A stretch of DNA of 64,000 nt from Peromyscus leucopus (GCF_004664715.2 NC_051083.1:122268971-122332970); one strand, 5' to 3'. Numbered from the stretch's first letter, positions 23,576 through 63,767 are shown. Translations and numbers: made by a program. The notes: a model not told the origin generated them from the letters alone.

Positions 23576-24441
23576 GTTAAAAATAAAATCAGGAACAAGA
23601 CATGGATGTCTGCTGTCTCCACTCCTGCCCAACACAGTGACTGAAGTCTCAGCTGGAACAATAACACAATAGAAGGAGATAAAGAGAATAAAATAGGAAA
23701 GGGAGAAATCAAAGTATCCCTATTTACAGATTATATAATTCTATACATAAAAGACACAAAGATTCCACAAGAAAATTCCTACAGCTGATAAACACATTCA
23801 GCAGAGTAAGACCATGTAAAATTAATACAGAAAAAAATCAGTAGCCTTCCTACAAACCAATGACAAACATACTGAGAAAGAAACCAGGGAAATATTGCCA
23901 CTCACAATAGCCTCAAAAATACTAGACTACATCCAACCTAGGAAGTAAAATACTTGTCCAATGAAAGGACCCTGAAGAAAGAAACTGAATAAGATAGAAA
24001 GACACCTTCATGCCCATGGATCAGTAGAATTAACATTGTAAAAATGGCCATCCTACCAAAAGTCATCTACAGGTTTAGTGGAATCTCTATCAAAATTCCA
24101 ATGCAATTGAAAAAAATCTTAAACTTTGTATGAAAACACAAAAGATCCAGGATATCCAAAACCATTCTGAACAATGATAACAGTGCCAACATCACCATCC
24201 CTGATTTTAAATAATACTATAGAGCTATAGTAATTTTTTAAAAAGCATGATTCTGAGGCATATATGTACACATGGGGTGTATGTACGCATATATACATGT
24301 ATTTACATATATCTATGCACACACTCATACACCTGACCATGGAAGGATTTTTTTCCAAGGCATGTAACAATATTCAGTAATCAACCAATGGAATCCACAT
24401 TTTCAAGTATTTTTTTACAAAAGGAAGAAAGAAGACTTGGT

Positions 24442-24967
24442 TGTAGCAGGAATCTTAAAAGTTCTTATTAATAAAATCAAACCCGAGGCCAGTTATTGGG
24501 GTCAATGCTGGTAGATCAGAGAGACAGAACAAGCCACAGCTATCTCACCTTGCCAATTCCTCAGCTGGTCCTGTTTCCTCAGACTGGAAGCTTCTGTGTC
24601 CTCATCCCAATAGCTCTCAGCTGAACTGCTGCTTAAAAGCCTGAATCTTAACCAGCCAAATGCTTAACCAGCCAAAAGCCTCTAGTTTCTGGTCCTCACG
24701 CCTTATATATCTTTCTTCTTTCTACCACCACTCCCTGGGATTAAAGGCTGGCTTTCTGGGATTAAAGGTGTGTGTCACCATGCTTGGCTATTTCCAATGT
24801 GGCCTTGAACTCACAAAGATCCAGAGGGATTTCTATCTCTGGAATGCTAGGATTAAAGGTGTGAGTGCCACCATTTTCTAGCCTTTGTATTTAGTGGCTG
24901 TCTGTTCTCTGACCCCAGATAAATTTATTAGAGTACACAATATTTTGGGGAACACAATACCACCACA
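24442..24967 (-). mobile_element. Solo ERV LTR, 526 bp, 6-bp target duplication
   Basis: On the - strand it starts TGTGGTGGTATTGTG and ends CCTGCTACA. CTTGGT lies on both sides (24436-24441 and 24968-24973). It is the same family as 30899-31358, in opposite orientation. The body contains B1-like pieces ('ctgggattaaaggtgtg' twice) and TATATAAGG on the - strand. No internal viral genes remain. It splits the head of a SINE. Confidence 0.85.
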
Positions 24968-25200
24968 CTTGGTAGCATAGGCCTATAATCCCAGCTACTA
25001 GAAAGTATAAAGCGGAAGGATCACAAGTTCTAGGCCTGCCTAGGCTACAGAATGAGTTCAGTACCAGTTTGTATAACTTAGAGATGCCCTTTCTTAAAGT
25101 GAAAAGCTAAAAATGGACCTGAGAGACTTGCCTGGTATATGTGATGCCCAAGATTTAATCCTTAGTAACTCATAAAAAAAAGGTTTAAAAAAAACAGTTG
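24968..25200 (+). repeat. B1/ID composite SINE (B4-like)
   Basis: 'cctataatcccagctactag', 'ggatcacaagttctaggcct', 'caggctacagaatgagttca'-like body, then an ID-like 'gagagacttgcctggtatat'. Its 5' edge is broken by the LTR. Confidence 0.55.
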
Positions 25201-25915
25201 TATTGATTGCATAACATCAAAAAATACAAATCTTCCCAAAGTCTATAATTAATATCATATTTATTATAGAAAGACTAAATAGTCTCCCCAATGAGGCCAG
25301 GAAAAATCAAGGAATTTTTGCTTTCACCACTATAATTCAACATGGTAGTGGGCAAGCTAGTAACTGAACAAGCAAGAAAATATATAATAGCATATATAAT
25401 AGCATATAAACTGGAAATAAATAAATAAAAGATATTTGCAAGCAGTGTGTCTATCTGTTGATAACTCCAAATAACTTTCAAACAGGTAAAAAGTCTCCTA
25501 CAACTAATAATTGAATTCTGCAAGGCCAGAACACAAAATCAATGGGCAAAAATCAATTAGGCTCTTCTTTCTGACTGTTGATGCAATATGCCCAGCTGAC
25601 CTCCTGTAGCCAGACCTTCCCCACCATGATAGAAATGTATCTATCCCCTCAAACTGTGAGCCAGAATAAGCCCTTCTTTCCTTTAAAAATCAATTGGATT
25701 CTTACTTAGTAAAACTGAATATGTGAAGACATAAATTAAAACTCAGTAGCAAAAGCTCCTATAGTGAATTATTAGTAATTAGAACAAGGTTGCAGGACAC
25801 AAGGCTAAAATATGAAAGTCAATTGTTTTCTCACATAGTAGCAGTAAAATAATGGAATTTGGAATTTAAAACATGAAATGCCATTCAGATTAGCACCATC
25901 AAAAATGAAATACTT
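25201..25915. other. Gene-free; partly L1-like, mostly unassigned
   Basis: 25590-25690 ('atgatagaaatgtatctatc', 'ccctcaaactgtgagccaga', 'aataagcccttctttccttt') is a common rodent repeat tail I cannot name. 25690-25915 resembles degraded L1 ORF2. Confidence 0.4.
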
Positions 25916-27430
25916 AAATATAAAGATAACAGAATAGCTAAAAGATTTATATGAAGAAGACTCTAAGCTCTGGTGGAAGAAATCAAGGAACTAAATAGAA
26001 ATATTCCATGTTCAGGGCTTAATATTGTCAAGATGTCAGTTCTTCCCAACACCATCTATACATCCACTGCAATTCATATTTAAAAAATAACAGCAAGACA
26101 CTTTATGGCTATCAAAAGACTAATTATCAAGGTTATATGGAAGCATAATAGACCTAGAAAGAGAAGCAGAATCCCAAATTCTGATTTTACTAGACTCCAA
26201 GGGTTACCATAAAGCTACAACAAACATTAAGGGTGGTACCCTTGAAAGAATGTCAAAATAGATCTATGGAATAAACAGAGAGCCTAGAAACTGCTCTGCG
26301 TAATATAGTCAACTGGTCTTTGACAAAGAAACAAATATTTCAACAAATAAAGATGGAACAAATGGACAATCACATGCAAAAAAAGAAGAGTCTAAGTGTA
26401 AACTTTATGCCAAATTCATCTCAAAAAATATCACAGACGTAAATGTAAATTACAAAACTCCTAGAAGATAATACAGGAGAAAATAAAAATGGCCATGGGA
26501 TTGGGGATAATAACTTTCTTTTTTTATTTTTTTAATTTTATAATTTAATTTAATTTTACATATCAGCCACGAATTCCCTTGTCCTCCCCCCTCCCACCCC
26601 TAACCCCGCCTTCCCCCCAGCCCACCCCACATTCCCATATCCTCCAGGTCAAAGACTCCCCTGGCTGTTGCGTTCAACCTGGTAGATTCAGTCCAGGCAG
26701 GTCCAGTCCCCTCCTCCCAGGCTGAGCCAAGTGTCCCTGTATAAGCCCCAGGTTCCAAACAGCCAGCTCATGCACTGAGGACAGGTCCCTGTCTCAGTGC
26801 CTGGAGGCCTCCCAAACAGATTAAGCTAATCAACTGTCTCACTTATCTAGAGGGCCTGATCCAGTTGGGGGCTCCTCAGCTATTGGTTCATAGATCATGT
26901 GTTTCCATTCATTTGGCTATTTGTCCCTGTGCTTTATCCAATCTTGGTCTCAACAATTCTGAGGCTCATACAAACCCTCCTCTTTCTCGCCAATTGGACT
27001 CCTGGAGCTCCACCTGGGGCCTGGCCATGGATCTCTGCATTCACATGTGACACTAAAGACAAAATTCATGAAAAAAAATTGTTGCCAAGTGAATGTAAAA
27101 GAAAAAAACACAGAATTGGAGAAGACACCTGTAAAGAAACAACTGAACAGAGACTGTTGTCCAAAATGAAGGACACAAAATTCAATAATAAAGAGTTGCC
27201 TTAAAACATGGGACAGGGACCTTAAGACATATTTCTCCAAAGATACACAAATGACCAAAAAAAAAATGTTGGGCATCATGTCACTAGAGAATTTCAAATT
27301 GAAAGAATGAGGTTTCACAACATATATCTCTTAGAATGGCCAAAATCCAGAATACTGACAACACCAAGTACTTTGAAGGAAGTGTACAGAGGAAGTCTCA
27401 TTTAGTGCTGCAAGGAATGCAGAAATGTCT
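25916..27430 (+). mobile_element. Old L1 ORF2 relic, split by an antisense L1 3' UTR
   Basis: 'gaagaaatcaaggaactaaa', 'tatggaagcataatagacct', 'gatctatggaataaacagag', 'caactggtctttgacaaaga', 'tatttctccaaagatacaca' in ORF2 order, interrupted at 26518-27045. Frame-broken. Confidence 0.75.
26518..27045 (-). mobile_element. L1 3' UTR insertion, antisense, 5' truncated
   Basis: T-rich start (A-tail reversed), 'cccccctcccacccctaacc', 'gagccaagtgtccctgtata', 'gggggctcctcagctattgg', 'ctggagctccacctggggcc'. Reverse complement of the 3' UTR at 22.2-22.86 kb. Target duplication not resolved. Confidence 0.85.
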
Positions 27431-27599
27431 ACTTTGAAAGACAGATTGGGGTTGTGGAGAAGGCTCACAAGCACAAGAATGTAACTTCAGATCCCAGCAC
27501 TTGCCCATGTGAAAAACACAGTCCTCTTGGAAGGTTTCCCACAATCCATACACATAATTGATCCCAACTCCATACACATAAGGACAGCAATAATTGGGC

Positions 27600-28010
27600 T
27601 TAGTATGATATTTTTAAAAAGAAAAGAGTAAGAAAACAAATTTGGAAGATCTGAAGTTGAGAAGGGAATGTGTTAGTGGGATACAGGGATGGGTGGAGTG
27701 TGGAGAGGCAAATGGTGGGTAGATCTCATCTTATTTCATTGAATACATGTAGGAAAATTGCAAAGAATAAAACAATAAAAAACAAAAGCCAGGCATGATG
27801 GCATGCACCTATAATCACAGTGGTGGGAGGTGGGGGCAGAGATAGGAGGATCCCTGGAACTCACTGGCCAGCTATTCTAGCCAAATCAATGAACCCAGGT
27901 TCTGTGAGACAGGCTGTCTCACAAAATAAGGTGAAAAGCAGTAGAGGAGGATATTTGAATTCAACTTCTGGCCTCCACATATGCCTACACAGGTGAATAT
28001 ACACACAAAA
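27600..28010 (+). repeat. L1 3' tail followed by B4 SINE
   Basis: 27600-27780 ends like an L1 3' UTR ('acatgtaggaaaattgcaaa', 'gaataaaacaataaaaaaca'). 27784-28010 is B4: 'gccaggcatgatggcatgca', 'cactggccagctattctagc', 'caaaataaggtgaaaagcag'. Confidence 0.65.
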
Positions 28011-28109
28011 AAAAAACACAGAGAATCAGTGTCTCATAAAAGGAAACATTTTTCTGTCATAAGATTTCCAGTCTTCATTATTTATCTAAAATTTTTCACA
28101 TTTTAATAA

Positions 28110-28610
28110 AAATTACCAAACCACAGACTCACAAATCTCAATGAATCCCAAGAACATCTTATATTCTTATAGTCAGTTTCTGAATGAAAATGTGATAGAA
28201 AATACTATCACCTTCTCATCAGAAATAATGCATGCTGGAAGATAATAACATTTAATGTTCTGAATGAGAGAAACATTCTCAACCTTATTCTATAACTAGC
28301 CAAATCATATTTTTAAATGAAGGTAAAATGGAGACATTTTCAAATAAACACAAGCTGAGAAAATGTATCATGACACCTACACTATGAAAATTGTCAATGA
28401 AAATTCTTCAGAGTGATGAAAATAGTACAGCTGATTCAATTTTGGTTCAATACATTAAGAGCTCTAGAATAGAAATATGTGCCTAAACATAAGAAATCTT
28501 TCTTCATTTTAAAATTTCTTTGAAAGAGTGTTGGCTGTTTATATACAGCAAAAGTAGAGATGATATAATTTAAGATTTCTAAGATATATAGAAGTAAAAT
28601 ATATCAAAAC
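28110..28610 (+). mobile_element. Old L1 (L1M-type) ORF1-end relic
   Basis: 'aaattaccaaaccacagact', 'tctcatcagaaataatgcat', 'tgaaggtaaaatggagacat', 'aaaattcttcagagtgatga' follow the order of an L1 ORF1 3' part. Highly diverged. Confidence 0.65.
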
Positions 28611-28616
28611 AATACT

Positions 28617-28833
28617 TGAGGCTTGAGAGAGTGCTCTGTAGTTAAGAGTACTTGTTCCTATAGAGAACCAAGGTTCAATTCCCAGCACCCAGATAATATC
28701 TTACAACTGTCTGTAACTCCAGTTCTAAGGGGACTCTGACACCCTCTTCTGGTTTCCATGGGCACTGTAAACACACAGAGCACAGACATACATGCAAGCA
28801 AATGTTCATACACATAAAATAAAATAAGTCTCT
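28617..28833 (+). repeat. B2 SINE
   Basis: 'ctctgtagttaagagtactt' head, 'ttcaattcccagcacccaga', 'gacaccctcttctggtttcc', A-rich end. Confidence 0.85.
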
Positions 28834-28876
28834 AAAAATACCACAAAGAAATACAGGTAAATTGAAGTATAGTCTT

Positions 28877-29252
28877 GCTGTAAGGTGTCTTTCTGTATGC
28901 TGTGAATATGTGTGGCTCCCATTGGATAATAAATAAAGCTGTTTTGGTCTATGGCAAGAAAGTTTACAGTCAGGTGGGAAATACAGAGATACAGAGAGAA
29001 GGGCAGAGTCAAGGGAGACACCAGCCCATGCTACCAAAGGAGCAACAAGATGCCAGCAGGCCGGTAACGCCACGGCCACATGGCAACATATAGATTAATA
29101 GGAATGGGTTAATTTAAGATGAAAGAGCTAGCTAGAAAGAAGCTGAATCCATAAGCCATACAGTTTGTAATTAATATAAGCCTCTGAGTGACTATTTTAT
29201 AAGCATCTGCGGGACCTTGGGGCTGGGCAGGGTCAAGAAACTTCCAGCTACA
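28877..29252 (+). mobile_element. LTR-like rodent repeat, copy 2, with 7-bp target duplication
   Basis: 376 bp homologous to 7831-8203. TAGTCTT lies on both sides (28870-28876 and 29253-29259). It ends CTACA and has ATAAATAAAG near the start. No coding capacity. Confidence 0.75.
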
Positions 29253-30898
29253 TAGTCTTCTGAGATTTTTTTTTTTTTATTGGAAATAAAAGCCATACGC
29301 TCTGGCTCTTACACTCTTTCTATCTGCTATTATACAGTGTCCCCTGAGCTGTCATGGAAGGAATTTGAGTGTTCCAAGGTCTCTCACTCTCTGTGTAATG
29401 TCTAGCTATGGGTCTCTATATTTATTCTCATCTGCTACAAGAGGAAGCTTCTCTGATGATGGTTGAGCAAGACAGTGATCTATGAGTACAGCAGAATGTC
29501 ATTTGTTGCTACATTCTTTTAGTCAAACAGTAATATTTGGTTTCACCCTGGCTCCCTGGGCTATCTAGTCTCAGGTTCTTGGTCACACAAGCAGTGTCAG
29601 GTCCCATCTCATGGAGTGGGCCTTAAATCAAGTCATATATTGGTTGATCAATCCCACAAGCTTTGTGCCACCATTGCACTAGCATATCTAGCAGGCAAGA
29701 CACTATTGTAGATCAAATGGTTTGTGACTGAGTTGGTGTTTATGTTTCTACTTTGGTAGGGTGCAGAGTACCTTCCTGTACCAAAGATACTAGCTGTAGT
29801 TAGGCACCAGCTCAACTTCTCTATGTTCAAGAATTGTGTAAGTGTTATCTTTAGCAACTGAGCCATACTATCAGTTTGTGGAGATCAACCTATAGTTTTG
29901 GCAATAGCCTGGATTGCTTGGGGATTCCCATGGGACACCTTTGGCCAATAACTCGATTAGATGTAATCTGCTCCCAGTACTGGAAGCTTCATTTAGTGAC
30001 AAGAGATGTCCAGCTGGGGCTCTGTCTCCCCCATTATTTGGCAATTTCCTTTACATTGCCTTCATATATGTATACATTTTAGGAAGCTTGTACTGTATTA
30101 GGTTTCTATACCACCCCTCAAATGGCCCTTAATTTTAACTATCTCTTCCCATATTTCCCCTCCCTTATACCATTCCCACCCCCGCTTAATCCTCCTGTTT
30201 TAGCCATTCCTTCAATCCATCCATAACTATCTATGCTATTTTCCTTTCCTAAGCAGAACTTCTGTCCCTCCTAGTCCCTTAATCTATACCTAACCTCCAT
30301 GGTTCAATGGATTGTAGCTTGGTTATCATCAACTTAATAGCCAATATCCACATGTAAGTGAATACATACCATAATTGTCTTTCTGTGTCTGGGATATCTT
30401 GCTCAGGATGATTTCTTTCTATTTCTATCCAATTATATGCAAAATTCATTATTTTATTTTTAATAGTTGAGTAACATTCCATTGTGTAGATGAACCATAT
30501 TTTCTTTATCCATTCTTCTGCTAAAGGACATCTAGGCTGTTTCCAATTTCTGAGTCTTATAAGATAGAGCAGCGATGAACATGGTTGAGCAAGTGTCTCT
30601 GTGGTAAGAACAAGCATCATTTGGACATATGCCCAAGAGCTGGATCTTGAGGTAGATTGATTCCCATATTCCTGAGGAACTGCCACACTGATTTCTATGG
30701 TGAATGTACAAGTTTGCACTACCACCAGCAATGTAAGAGTGTTCCTCTTACTCTGCATCTGTTTTATTGATTTTAGCCATTCTGACCAGTGTAAAATGAA
30801 ATCTCAAAGTACTTTTAATTTGCATGTCAATGATGACTAAGGACATTAACATTTCCTTAAGTGTTTCTTGACCATTTGAGTTTCTTATTTTGAGAAAT

Positions 30899-31358
30899 TG
30901 TGGTTGATATATTGTGCACACCAATAAACTTATCTGAGGGTCAGAGAACAGAAAAGCCACTATATTAAACACAGAAGTTAGGCAGTGGTAGCACATGCCT
31001 TTAACTCTAGCATTCCAGAGACAGAGATCCATCCAGATCTCTGTGAGTTCAAAAGCCATGCATTGTGACACATGCCTTTAATCCCAGGAAGTGACAGCAG
31101 GAAACAGAAAGGTATATAAGGCATGAGGCCCAGGAACTAGAACCTTTTTTAAGCTCTTAGCTTTTAGCTGCAGTTCAGCTGAGATCCATTTGGATGAGGA
31201 TTCAGAGGCTTTCAGTCTGAGGAAACAAGATTAGCTGAGGAATTGGCAAGGTGAGGTGGCTGTGACTTGTTCTGCTACTCTGATCTTCCAGCATTCACCC
31301 CAATACCTGGCTTCAAGTTTGGTTTTATTAATAAGACCTTTTAGAAATTTGTGTTACA
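30899..31358 (+). mobile_element. Solo ERV LTR, 460 bp, 6-bp target duplication
   Basis: Starts TGTGGTTGATATATTGTG and ends GTGTTACA. AGAAAT on both sides (30893-30898, 31359-31364); removing it restores the L1 sequence. Same family as 24442-24967. It contains GTATATAAGG (about 31111) and two B1-like 'gcctttaa' blocks. No internal viral genes remain. Confidence 0.88.
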
Positions 31359-32008
31359 AGAAATCTCTGTTTATATCTGCACCCCATTTTTAATTGAGTT
31401 ATTTGTTTTCTTGATATCTAGTTTTTTGAGTTCTTTATATATTTTGGATATATATATCAGATGTGGAGTTGGTAAATATCTTTTCCCATTCTGCAATCTG
31501 TTGCTTTGTCCCATTGACAGTGTCCTTTGTCTTCCAGAAGTTTTTCAGTTTCTTAAGGTCCCATTTATTAACTGTCCATCTGAGTGCCTGCACTAATAGT
31601 GTCCTGTTCAGAAAGTCAGCACTGTGGCAATGCATTCAAGGTTATTCCCCACTCTCTTTTCTATCAACTTCAGTGTATCTGATCTTTGATCCATATGAAG
31701 TTGAGCCCTGTGCAGAGTGATAAGTATGGATCTAGTTGGATTCTTCTACATACAGTCATCCAGTTTAACCAACACCATTTTTTTAAGAGGTTGTCTTTTT
31801 ACCAGTGTGTATTTTGGGCTTCTTTATTTAAAAAGAAAAAAGACAGGCATCCATAGGTGTATGGATTTATGTCTGGATCTTTAATTTCATTGGTTAATAA
31901 GTCTGTTCTTATACCAATATGATACTGTTTTTATTACTGCAGCTCTGTAGTACAATATGAAGTTAGAGATGGTAATAACTTCAGCAGTTCTTTAATTATT
32001 TAGGATTG

Positions 32009-32214
32009 GGTTTTGTTTTTTTGGGGGGGGTTGTTGTTTTGGGTTTTTTTTTTGTTTGTTTGTTTGTTTGTTTTACGAGACAGAGTTTCTCTGTGTAGCT
32101 TAGCGCCTTTCCTGGAACTGCTTTGTAAACCAGGCTGCCCTCGAACTCACAGAGATCCGCCTGTCTCTGCCTCCTGAGTGCTGGGATTAAAGGCGTGTGC
32201 CACCACCGCCTGGC
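32009..32214 (-). repeat. B1 SINE, antisense, with target duplication
   Basis: 'acagagtttctctgtgtagc', 'cactgaggattaaaggcgt'-type end and T/GT-rich tail. A 13-bp direct repeat with one mismatch (TTATTTAGGATTG at 31996-32008, TTATTTATGATTG at 32215-32227) flanks it within the L1. Confidence 0.88.
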
Positions 32215-32245
32215 TTATTTATGATTGTTTTAACTAACTTGGGTT

Positions 32246-32249
<4 letters not shown>

Positions 32250-32300
<51 letters not shown>
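32250..32300. repeat. (TG)n microsatellite
   Basis: About 15 TG units followed by TATG units, inside the L1, roughly 600 bp upstream of F9. Confidence 0.95.
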
Positions 32301-32390
32301 GTATATTTCCATACGAAGCTGAAAATTGTCCTATCAAGATTTGTGAAGAATTGTGCTGGAATTTTTATAGGGATTGCACTGATATTGTAT

Positions 32391-32779
32391 AGTTATACAC
32401 TTATGTTTCTATATATCCATGGGTATAGATACATACACATGTTCAGAGACAGGGTCTATATGTGTCACTATATTGGCATATGGCACAAGAAAGATTGTGA
32501 ATTCTTGATTACAATGAAGTACACAACAAATCTTCCAGATTTATAATTTGTAAATGTAGTATATAAACATCTTTTAAGATATTTTAACATAAAGGGTCAA
32601 ATAATGGAATTCCCTTTTTACCTTTAAACTCTATAAGATTGCTCTCTGACAAAGATAAAATGAGTTCCAACTGATAAACGTTGCTGCCAGCACAACTGTA
32701 GCCCCAGTGACAGAAGCCTGTGAAACCCAAGGTGCACTTTAATGATGAGCCCTGCTCATTCTCTTCACTTGACCAAAGA
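32391..32779. other. F9 upstream region without recognised repeat
   Basis: The only non-repeat sequence between the antisense L1 and the core promoter. No motif I can assign with confidence. Confidence 0.5.
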
Positions 32780-32909
32780 AACCACTGGAAATGGCCCAAA
32801 GACCCACTGAGGGATATGGACAGGAATTTCCCAGAAGTAAATCCAATTCAGCTCGTACTTTGGAACAATTGATCAGCTCTGATACTTGCACAATCTACTA
32901 ACAAAGGTC
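32780..32909 (+). promoter_or_regulatory. F9: F9 proximal promoter and 5' UTR
   Basis: The 37 bases from 32859 align without gaps to the human F9 start region as I recall it, which puts transcription start near 32881 (29 bp before the ATG, inferred). No TATA box is present. Sites by homology: an HNF4/androgen-receptor half-palindrome around 32853-32867 (GTACTTTGGAACA), an ONECUT-type core ATTGAT at 32868-32873, and a C/EBP-type TTGCACAAT at 32886-32894 just after the start. The equivalents in human are where haemophilia B Leyden mutations fall. A conserved block (TTCCCAGAAGTAAAT) lies at 32828-32842. Binding is inferred from motif and position only. Confidence 0.85.
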
Positions 32910-61866
<28,957 letters not shown>

Positions 61867-63580
61867 TGAAAAAAAAAATCCTATTTTTGAAGACTATTCA
61901 CTAGGATTGAAAATGGACCAAGCCCTTTACTAACTAGTCATTTTCCATCTCTTGTTAAATTTGAATATATAAGTTCTATAAATACTGATTTTTCTCTGTG
62001 CAGATGAGGATCCCATCTAAGATCTATATTGTACTAGATCAAGTAGGTTAGCAGATATAATCGCTAGAGAATGAGTTTGGTAAGAGATTTTACTGTTTCC
62101 ATAAGTGCAGCCCTTGGCAAAATTAGAAAAGAAAGTTTTCCATGGTGCCCATCAGGAAGGATGGTCCTCGACTGCAGTGACTTACCTGGTTCTCCCTTCT
62201 TAGCTGCAACCCATGTCGTAGATCTTCCTTGCCTCTCTCAAGTTTATTGGGTTTCTACCAGAATCTTTAGCCCATTTAAGGCCAGAGGCACACAGGAGCC
62301 GCTGATAGGTTAAAACTCATCAAAACCATTACTTCCTCTCCTGTTTTTTTCCTGAATCCTGTATCTTTTCATACTCTCAATCCCTAAATCAGTGTTCCCT
62401 GCCTCACTCCCACTCTCCCTAGCCATGGAGGAGGAAGAGGACTCTTTTTAAATGCCATACATATATATATACACACCCAGAAAACCCATATTCGCTTTCA
62501 GTTTGGTCTCAAACTTACTTTGAATAGCATGGGATAAGGTGTACTACCTACAATCATAAGGGGAATTCCCCCTTCAATGCACCACCCAGGATAGTTCCCT
62601 AAGAATGTGTAATCGGTGATCATGGAGGCCTGACATTGATCAAAATGCATCGCCTCCTGTCTGAAAGAAATCATGGTAATAGAAAGTTAATGATGAGCCA
62701 GACAGAGTAGTGAATGCCTTTAATGCCAGCACTTAGGAGGCAGAGGCAGGTGAATCTCTGAGTTCGAGACCAGCCTAGTCTATAGAGTAAGTTCTAGGAC
62801 ATCCAGGGCTACATAGAGAAGCCCTGTCTTGAAGAAAAAGAATAAGAAAGAAAAAGAAAAAAAGTAAATGATTAATTTAGGCATGTAAGTTCACTGTGTA
62901 TAGTAGCATATTGGTAAACATTTAAGCAAGGGCTCTTAAAAACAACTCAGAACCTTATGTGTAGCAACTACTCATCTCTATGGTATAATCTTGGTAGATT
63001 TCAAGCTATTAACATGAAATTACTGAACAAGGGAGTTGATAAAACATACAAAATTGATCTAAAACAATGCTTTAGTCAGTTTTAACCTAGAACTAGCTGA
63101 GTTCTCAAGGAATGTTTTAACAGCGTGTGTTCAGCCTTCTCCAGAGCCAATCAACAAGACAACTTGCCTAAACAAGACAACCAACATAAGTGCGCTCAAG
63201 GCCAGAGTCATTGCAAATGGCCAACTGAATTGCCCATTTCTGGTTTTCAGCTCTCCAATGAGCTTTGTTATTATAATTAATCTTGCTATATTAAGTTTTC
63301 TAGAGGGTAACTGACCGTCCAACACGTTTTTTCATCTGGGAATTAATGAACTTGTATTTTAATTCATATCATGGATCTCTGTATAAACTTGTCTGATATT
63401 GAGTACTCAATGATGCATAAAGGGGACAAATGACAAAAGCAGGATTTGAACCCCTTGGCACTGTCACCTGCCCCCATCAAACAAACCCTACTTCACTACT
63501 GCTGATTTTACTAAAGTTCCACTACTTACTCTTTTTTGTCTTGTAAAAAGTATCAATAAACATCTTTCCAAATTTCTCCA
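61867..63580 (+). other. F9: F9 3' untranslated region (end inferred)
   Basis: About 1.7 kb from the stop to the best polyadenylation signal, compared with about 1.4 kb in human. A B1 SINE (62697-62870) accounts for about half of the difference. A short TA/CA dinucleotide patch at 62457-62477 may be what remains of the longer dinucleotide stretch in the human 3' UTR. Exact cleavage site not visible. Confidence 0.65.
62697..62870 (+). repeat. B1 SINE in F9 3' UTR
   Basis: 'gagccagacagagtagtgaa', 'ccagcacttaggaggcagag', 'gccctgtcttgaagaaaaag' then an A/G-rich tail. Sense orientation to F9, so it should be part of the mRNA if the signal at 63555 is used. Confidence 0.9.
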
Positions 63581-63590
63581 AGTGTTTCTT
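63555..63590 (+). terminator. F9: F9 polyadenylation signal
   Basis: AATAAA at 63555-63560 followed about 20-30 bp later by a T/GT-rich stretch (around 63580-63595), the usual arrangement for cleavage and polyadenylation. A second AATAAA near 63757 borders a B2 SINE and is a weaker candidate. Confidence 0.65.
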
Positions 63591-63767
63591 TGTTCTTCAT
63601 TGCTTCATTCAACAAATATTCAAGTAGAGTTCCCTGCATAACATTACCAATAATGCTGATTAAATTTTGAAATAAGAGTGTTTGCATTTGAAAAAAAAAT
63701 TAAGTATGTAAATAACCGTCAGTGTACATACTACACTAGGATACAGTAGTTGCTCAATAAACACTAG

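Larger units (their letters stand above)
21085..24260 (+). mobile_element. Older L1, ORF1 and ORF2 relics, with nested insertions
   Basis: ORF1-like text ('tttcccaaacctagagaaag', 'ggtctacagaacacctag') up to 21351, resuming after 22892, then ORF2-like text: 'agaggaaaatttacagcact', 'gacatggatgtctgctgtct', 'ctatttacagattatataat', 'atggccatcctaccaaaagt'. It is interrupted by a twin-primed L1 (21365-22878) and an L1 3' end (23345-23575). Frame-broken throughout. Confidence 0.7.
29266..32390 (-). mobile_element. Antisense L1, 3.1 kb, carrying a solo LTR and a B1
   Basis: T-run start, a 3' UTR to about 30290, then ORF2 relics on the - strand (30758-30279 with the ORF2 end motif WKQPRCPLAEEWIKK), continuing beyond the LTR at 30899-31358 and the B1 at 32009-32214. 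Its last recognisable part ('tttttatagggattgcactg') is only about 490 bp from the F9 start. Frame-broken and 5' truncated. Confidence 0.85.

Noticed and set aside
30279..30758. 159-aa open frame on the - strand
   Set aside because: L1 ORF2 end relic with the same WKQPRC motif; no intact element.
32886..32909. Upstream extension of F9 frame to a TTG
   Set aside because: The frame is open from 32886, but TTG is not a usual eukaryotic start, and the region aligns with the human 5' UTR.
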